Origin: Oscillospiraceae bacterium
Lineage (GTDB): Bacteria > Bacillota > Clostridia > Oscillospirales > QAMX01
DNA: 64,000 nucleotides
Direction: 5' to 3'
NCBI GenBank assembly: GCA_015067675.1
Contig: SVMB01000005.1
Location: 1-64,000, forward strand
The notes under the pieces were generated by a model, which saw only the letters and a list, made by a program, of their open reading frames with translations, did not search any database and was not told the DNA's origin. The position numbers were made by a program, and so were the translations under genes. This document shows positions 60,030 to 64,000 of the stretch, one piece after another. Position 1 is the stretch's first letter, and each line of letters begins with the position of its first letter.

Positions 60030-60626
60030 ATGAAGTACCTCAATCAGCTGAACTACCCCCATATTCCTTATATTACCCGCACCTCTCAGGAGCCGGAGCT
60101 ACGGGAGCGGGGCAGCAAAACTACCATCCGTTCCTCCGGCTGCGGTCTTTGCTCGGCGGTCATGGTAGCGGACAGACTGCTTCCGGAAACGGACTTTTCT
60201 CTGGAAGACGCGCTGCGGATCTCCTACGCCACCGAAGCCAACTACCGGGCCGGCACCGCCTATTCCCGCTTCGCTCCGGCGTTTGCCGAGGAATTGGGTT
60301 TGAAGGTGGAACTGACCGATGATATGCAGCGGCTTCTGGAATGCCTGCGGACCGGCGGCGCCGCCGTTGTCCATGTGGGCGGTGACCGGGAGAGCTATGT
60401 GGGCCTGTTCAGCCACGGAGGACACTATGTTGCCGCCATCAACGTAGAGCCTGACGGACGGATCGCCATTCTGGATCCCTCTCTCAAGGAGGGAAAATAC
60501 GACGAAGCGGGCCGGGAAGGAAAGGTGGAGATCCGCAATAAGGTGGTTCTGCTCTGCCGCCCGGAGTACGTCGCCGAGGACTGCGCCTCCCGAAAAGACC
60601 CCTACGCTCTCTTCTGGAGAGGATAA
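60030..60626 (+). CDS. C39-like papain-fold peptidase family protein
   Basis: 198 residues, ATG 60030 behind AAAGGAG. Papain-like catalytic positions are visible: Cys in RSSGCGLCSAVMVADRL (near residue 38-41), His in FSHGGHYVAAINVEPDG and Asp in AILDPSLKE. This is the pattern of the Peptidase_C39-like family. No signal peptide or transmembrane segment, so it probably acts in the cytosol. It is co-transcribed with a MATE transporter; processing of an exported peptide is possible but there is no precursor gene nearby. Confidence 0.72.
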   Translation: MKYLNQLNYPHIPYITRTSQEPELRERGSKTTIRSSGCGLCSAVMVADRLLPETDFSLEDALRISYATEANYRAGTAYSRFAPAFAEELGLKVELTDDMQRLLECLRTGGAAVVHVGGDRESYVGLFSHGGHYVAAINVEPDGRIAILDPSLKEGKYDEAGREGKVEIRNKVVLLCRPEYVAEDCASRKDPYALFWRG

Positions 60627-60627
60627 T

Positions 60628-60661
60628 AAATGGGAACGGCCCCTTGGGGCCGTTCCCATTT
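60628..60661 (+). terminator. Terminator after the C39-like gene
   Basis: Perfect 16-bp stem AAATGGGAACGGCCCC with its complement, 2-base loop; works on both strands. Confidence 0.88.
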
Positions 60662-60718
60662 CAGCGTGTCGAAAAAGCCGCTTTTGGTGCAGAAGGCTAA
60701 AACTTTGTGCCGCGCCAA

Positions 60719-60930
60719 AGCCTACCCTGTGTAAGGGGAGGTGGCAAAAATCTATTTGATTTTTGCCGGAGGGGTTGTAAATACGGAAGTATTCCAAACT
60801 TTTTAGATGACAATCCCTCAGTCTCGCCTATCGGCGAGCCAGCTCATCTCCGCGCTAAGAGCCGCCCTCCGGGCGGTTGCGCTCCGAAACGCGCCTGCGG
60901 GCGCAGCCTTTGCACAAGGGAGCCTTGATT
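60719..60930. repeat. Composite intergenic repeat, copy 2
   Basis: Same two modules as at 54172-54328: CCTGTGTAAGGGGAGGTG...GGAGGGGTTGT at about 60725-60780 and the hairpin-rich module 60844-60926. The 530-base gap 60662-61192 consists almost wholly of this copy and the following element and shows no gene. Confidence 0.82.
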
Positions 60931-60970
60931 GCTTCCGCAATAGAGGTTTTTTGACAGTCTGAAAACACGA

Positions 60971-61162
60971 TGTCATTGCGAACCAGCCCGCTTATCTGGT
61001 GTGGCAATCCCCTAAATAGAAGGAAAACGCCTCGGTTTTTGACAGGAAATGTTCTAAAAACCAGGGGATTCCCACGCCACTGCGCCCGCAGGCGCGTTTC
61101 GAGCGCAACCGCCGCAGGCGGCTCTTAGCGCGAGATGTGAAGCACCGGCTCGGAATGACACC
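60971..61162. repeat. MITE-like palindromic element containing repeat copy 3 (inverted)
   Basis: Ends are TGTCATTGCGA (60971 on) and CGGAATGACA (61151-61160), imperfect inverted repeats. Inside, TGGCAATCCCC (61012 on) faces GGGGATTCCCACGCCA (61064 on). The right half carries 61078-61139, an inverted copy of the CGCTAAGAGCCG module. Non-coding, resembles miniature inverted-repeat elements. Confidence 0.72.
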
Positions 61163-61192
61163 CTTTTTCGACAGTCTCTGTCGTCTGCCTGG

Positions 61193-62050
61193 TTATAAAC
61201 CGGCTTCCTGCCGGGCCTTGCGGAAATCCCGGGGCGTCAGCTTCACCGTCTGCTTGAAGACCTGATTGAAAAACTTCACATTTTCATAGCCCACCCGGGC
61301 TGCGATTTCGCTGACCCGCAGGTCGCTGTTTTCCAGCAGGCGGCAGCTTTGCTCGATGCGGATCCGCTGCAAATATTCCGAAAAGCCCACGCCCACCTCC
61401 TCGGCAAATTTCCGGGACAAAAAGGAGGTGGAGTAGTGATTTTCCTCCGCGAAATCCGACAGGCGGAGCTTTTCCGGGTAGTGCTCCCGGACATACTCGG
61501 TGATCCCCATGACCACCTCGCTTCTGGCCCGTTCGTGCTGGATCCTGCCCACTTTGCGCATGGTGTGGATCAGAAGCTGCACCAGAAGGCAGCGGATGTA
61601 CTCGATATAGCCGTGGTTTTTCTTCCGGTATTCCTCCCGCAATTCCTCCACGATCTGCCGGATCCGCCCATCCTCGTCGTGGAAGGTCCGCCCGGTAGGG
61701 GAGGTGCGGAGGGTCTTGTAGCGGAACCGCAGCAGGTAGGAATTGACCACATCCTCAAAGCTGCGGCTGCCTGCCAGAGTCCGTTCCACAAATTCCGGGT
61801 AAAACAGCAGGTTTACCACCGTCAGGGGCGCGTCGGAGGCGCTTTCGTAGGTATGCTGGATGCCGTAGTCCACGATGAAGTAGTCCCCCGTCCCCAAAAG
61901 CTCCCGCCGCCCGTCGATCTCATGGTACATGGAGCCTTCGGCAATGAAGGATACTTCCAGAAAGTCGTGGCCGTGGAGCTTCGAGTACCGCTCCGGGGCT
62001 ACATGGATATGAAATTTATGTTCTCCAAGAGCCGGGTATTTGTAGTTCAC
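61193..62050 (-). CDS. AraC family transcriptional regulator with cupin sensor
   Basis: 285 residues from GTG 62050 (GGGGGGGA, 7 bases ahead). N-terminal cupin: VAPERYSKLHGHDFLEVSFI, GTGDYFIVDYGIQHTYES. C-terminal AraC HTH pair: RLSDFAEENHYSTSFLSRKF and EIAARVGYENVKFFNQVFKQ, ending TVKLTPRDFRKAR. It is divergent from the GH106-like gene at 62148 and shares an overlapping promoter region with it, so it very likely regulates that gene and itself. Confidence 0.92.
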   Translation of the reverse strand: MNYKYPALGEHKFHIHVAPERYSKLHGHDFLEVSFIAEGSMYHEIDGRRELLGTGDYFIVDYGIQHTYESASDAPLTVVNLLFYPEFVERTLAGSRSFEDVVNSYLLRFRYKTLRTSPTGRTFHDEDGRIRQIVEELREEYRKKNHGYIEYIRCLLVQLLIHTMRKVGRIQHERARSEVVMGITEYVREHYPEKLRLSDFAEENHYSTSFLSRKFAEEVGVGFSEYLQRIRIEQSCRLLENSDLRVSEIAARVGYENVKFFNQVFKQTVKLTPRDFRKARQEAGL

Positions 62051-62085
62051 AGCAAAATCCCCCCCAATACTGGCAATTATGATGG

Positions 62086-62123
62086 TTGATTTTATTATAA
62101 CACCTGTTCTATAATGAAATCAA
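62086..62123. promoter_or_regulatory. Overlapping divergent promoters in a 38-bp near-palindrome
   Basis: Plus promoter: TTGATT (62086-62091), 18-base spacer, TATAAT (62110-62115). Minus promoter: TTGATT (plus 62118-62123), 18-base spacer, TATAAT (plus 62094-62099). The two occupy nearly the same bases on opposite strands, so polymerase can hold only one at a time. Confidence 0.8.
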
Positions 62124-62147
62124 CTATCAAAATTAGGAGGGAACATC

Positions 62148-64000
62148 ATGTTATACAAAAAAAATGCCTCTCCCGCCCTCAGTAAGGAGCTGTTCCGCGC
62201 GCCTACCAGCGAATACCGCGGCACCCCCTTCTGGGCGTGGAACTGCCAGCTGGAGAAGGACGAGCTTCTGCGGCAGCTGGAGGTTATGAAGAAAATGGGT
62301 CTGGGCGGCGCCCACATGCACGTCCGCACCGGCATGGCCACCCCGTACCTGAGCGATGAACATATGGATCTGATCAAGTCCTGCGTGGAAAAATGCCGGG
62401 ATGAGGAAATGCTGGCATGGCTCTACGACGAGGACCGCTGGCCCTCCGGCGCAGCCGGCGGCATCGTCACCAAGGATAAAAAGTACCGGGCAAGATACCT
62501 GCTGTTCACCGCCGTTCCCTACGCCGAGAACGGCGAAGCGATCGCCTGCAGCTTCGACAGCAGCGCCAAGGGCAAGCGGGCAGAGACAGGTTATCTGCTG
62601 GCCTGCTTTGACATCGTTCTGGACGAAAACGGCTGCCTGAAAAGCGCCGAAAAGATCGACCGGGATCAGGAAGCGGAAGGCGCCAAGTGGTATGTCTATG
62701 TGGAGACTCCCGGCCCCAACCCCTGGTACAACAACCAGACCTATGTTGACACCCTGAACCCGGAAGCCATCCGCCGGTTCATCGAAGTCACCTACGACCG
62801 GTATCTGGAAACCGTAGGCGAGGACTTCGGCGGCGTGGTGCCTGCCATCTTCACCGACGAGCCGCAGTTCACCCGGAAGCAGACCCTGGGCTTTGCCAAG
62901 GAGAACAAGGACGTGATCCTGCCCTGGACGGAGGATGTGCCCGAGACCTTCCGGGCCGCTTACGGCGAGGAAATTCTGGATCACCTGCCGGAGCTTCTGT
63001 GGGATCTGCCCGACGGAAAAATTTCCACCGTCCGCTACCATTATCATGACCACATCTGCGAGCGGTTTACCCAGGCCTTCGCCGACCAGTGCGGCGACTG
63101 GTGCGGCAAGCACAATCTGATGCTCACCGGCCACATGATGGAAGAGCCCACCCTCTTCAGCCAGTCCCGGGCGCTGGGCGAAGCCATGCGCTCCTACCGT
63201 GGCTTCCAGCTGCCGGGCATCGACATGCTCTGCAACCGCATCGAGCTGACCACCGCCAAGCAGGCCCAGTCCGCCGCCCACCAGTACGGCCGGGAAGGCG
63301 TCATGAGTGAGCTGTACGGCGTTACCGGCTGGGACTTCGACTTCCGGGGTCACAAATTCCAGGGCGACTGGCAGGCGGCGCTGGGCGTTACCGTTCGGGT
63401 GCAGCACCTGTTCTGGGTGTCCATGAAGGGCGAAGCCAAGCGGGACTACCCCGCTTCCATCGGCTATCAGTCCCCCTGGTGGGAGCATTACAGCTATGTG
63501 GAAGACCATTTTGCCCGTGTCAACACCGTGCTGACCCGGGGCAAGCCCCAGGTGCGGGTGGGCGTGATCCATCCCATTGAAAGCTACTGGCTCCACTTTG
63601 GACCCGATGAGCAGAACCAGGGCATCTGCACCCAGATGGACAACAACTTCCAGAACCTCACCGACTGGCTGCTGACCGGCAGCATCGACTTTGACTATAT
63701 CTGCGAGTCGCTGCTTCCCGAGCAGTGCGCCGAAGGCGGCGCGCCGCTGAATGTAGGCGTGATGGCCTATGACACCGTCATTGTTCCCGCCTGCCAGACC
63801 CTGCGCAGCTCCACGCTGGAGCGGCTGGAAGCCTTCGCCGCCGCCGGCGGACGGCTGATCTTCCTGGGCGCTGCCCCCGAATATGAAAACGCCGTTCCCA
63901 GCAGCCGCGGCAAGGCCCTTTGGGAAAAGTCCGTTCAGGCCGACTTCACCCGGGAGACCGTCCTCACGGCGGTGGAGCCTGCCCGTACCGTGGACATCCG
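62148..64000 (+). CDS. GH106-like (alpha-L-rhamnosidase-type) glycoside hydrolase, 3' end outside window
   Basis: Starts at ATG 62148 behind AGGAGG; the first 617 residues are visible and the frame is open at the window end. The opening resembles family GH106: YRGTPFWAWNCQLEKDELLR, KKMGLGGAHMHVRTGM and the strongly conserved LYDEDRWPSGAAGG. Then IFTDEPQFTRK, MLTGHMMEEPTLF and GREGVMSELYGVTGWDFDF supply the expected barrel Glu residues. No signal peptide, so cytosolic. Probable removal of rhamnose or a related sugar from plant or bacterial glycans; family call by motif, specificity uncertain. Controlled with the divergent AraC gene. Confidence 0.75.
   Translation, partial: MLYKKNASPALSKELFRAPTSEYRGTPFWAWNCQLEKDELLRQLEVMKKMGLGGAHMHVRTGMATPYLSDEHMDLIKSCVEKCRDEEMLAWLYDEDRWPSGAAGGIVTKDKKYRARYLLFTAVPYAENGEAIACSFDSSAKGKRAETGYLLACFDIVLDENGCLKSAEKIDRDQEAEGAKWYVYVETPGPNPWYNNQTYVDTLNPEAIRRFIEVTYDRYLETVGEDFGGVVPAIFTDEPQFTRKQTLGFAKENKDVILPWTEDVPETFRAAYGEEILDHLPELLWDLPDGKISTVRYHYHDHICERFTQAFADQCGDWCGKHNLMLTGHMMEEPTLFSQSRALGEAMRSYRGFQLPGIDMLCNRIELTTAKQAQSAAHQYGREGVMSELYGVTGWDFDFRGHKFQGDWQAALGVTVRVQHLFWVSMKGEAKRDYPASIGYQSPWWEHYSYVEDHFARVNTVLTRGKPQVRVGVIHPIESYWLHFGPDEQNQGICTQMDNNFQNLTDWLLTGSIDFDYICESLLPEQCAEGGAPLNVGVMAYDTVIVPACQTLRSSTLERLEAFAAAGGRLIFLGAAPEYENAVPSSRGKALWEKSVQADFTRETVLTAVEPARTVDI

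Noticed and set aside
60030-60626. Bacteriocin-processing C39 peptidase of a lantibiotic or microcin system
   Set aside because: It is a stand-alone cytosolic protein without fused ABC domains, and no precursor peptide or modification enzyme is nearby; the MATE neighbour alone is not enough.

Overview
The window is a GC-rich stretch of a low-GC-type Gram-positive (Bacillota) chromosome. Supporting signs are strong AGGAGG-type ribosome binding sites, TTGACA/TATAAT promoters, S-layer-homology (SLH) surface proteins, lipoproteins, a glycyl radical enzyme with its activase, NrdR and a clostridial-type siroheme/4Fe-4S reductase. Together with the intergenic palindromic repeats these point to an anaerobic, probably gut-dwelling member of the Clostridia, perhaps Oscillospirales. 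The order-level guess is inference.

Layout. 1-7.3 kb: two tandem TIM-barrel amidohydrolases (the second has lost most metal ligands) and two large paralogous cytosolic enzymes resembling glycoside hydrolases. 7.4-8.4 kb: lgt. 8.6-17.4 kb: two SLH surface proteins that share an unusual promoter/double-hairpin leader, flanking a beta-galactosidase-like gene. 17.5-23.2 kb: a four-gene operon of glycyl radical enzyme, SDR oxidoreductase, activase and phosphotriesterase-like lactonase, divergent from an AraC regulator. 23.2-28.5 kb: a GH65/GH95-like glycosidase with an EamA transporter, then an operon of cyclase-family protein, AAC(3)-like acyltransferase and sugar-phosphate isomerase-like protein. 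28.7-29.2 kb: tRNA-Leu(CAG) followed by the remnant of an Erm-type methyltransferase. 29.3-35 kb: an iron/cobalamin-type ABC importer joined by an ATGA overlap to a siroheme reductase, preceded by a DUF4838 enzyme; the last two share a leader element. 35.2-41.1 kb: a large toroid-type protein, a glycerophosphodiesterase-family protein and a beta-propeller protein. 41.2-41.9 kb: a 725-bp gene-free inverted-repeat element. 41.9-48.8 kb: a GH36 alpha-galactosidase and a Gld-like ABC export operon. 49-50.1 kb: gap. 50.2-53.1 kb: two paralogous lipoproteins. 53.2-60.6 kb: an isomerase, two MATE transporters, a DeoR regulator, NrdR, small membrane proteins and a C39-like peptidase. 60.7-64 kb: palindromic repeats, an AraC regulator and a divergent GH106-like enzyme running off the window.

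How the parts fit. Most catabolic enzymes (two GH-like paralogs, GH42-like, GH65/95-like, DUF4838, 980-aa protein, GH36, GH106-like) lack signal peptides, so glycoside breakdown appears to be intracellular, with several small regulons each carrying one glycosidase plus isomerase, lactonase, SDR or amidohydrolase side functions. No dedicated sugar ABC or PTS importer lies in the window. The best candidates for undescribed biology are the glycyl radical enzyme operon, the catalytic/degenerate amidohydrolase pair, the siroheme reductase-importer operon, the duplicated RNA leader in front of the two S-layer genes, and the overlapping divergent promoters upstream of the GH106-like gene.
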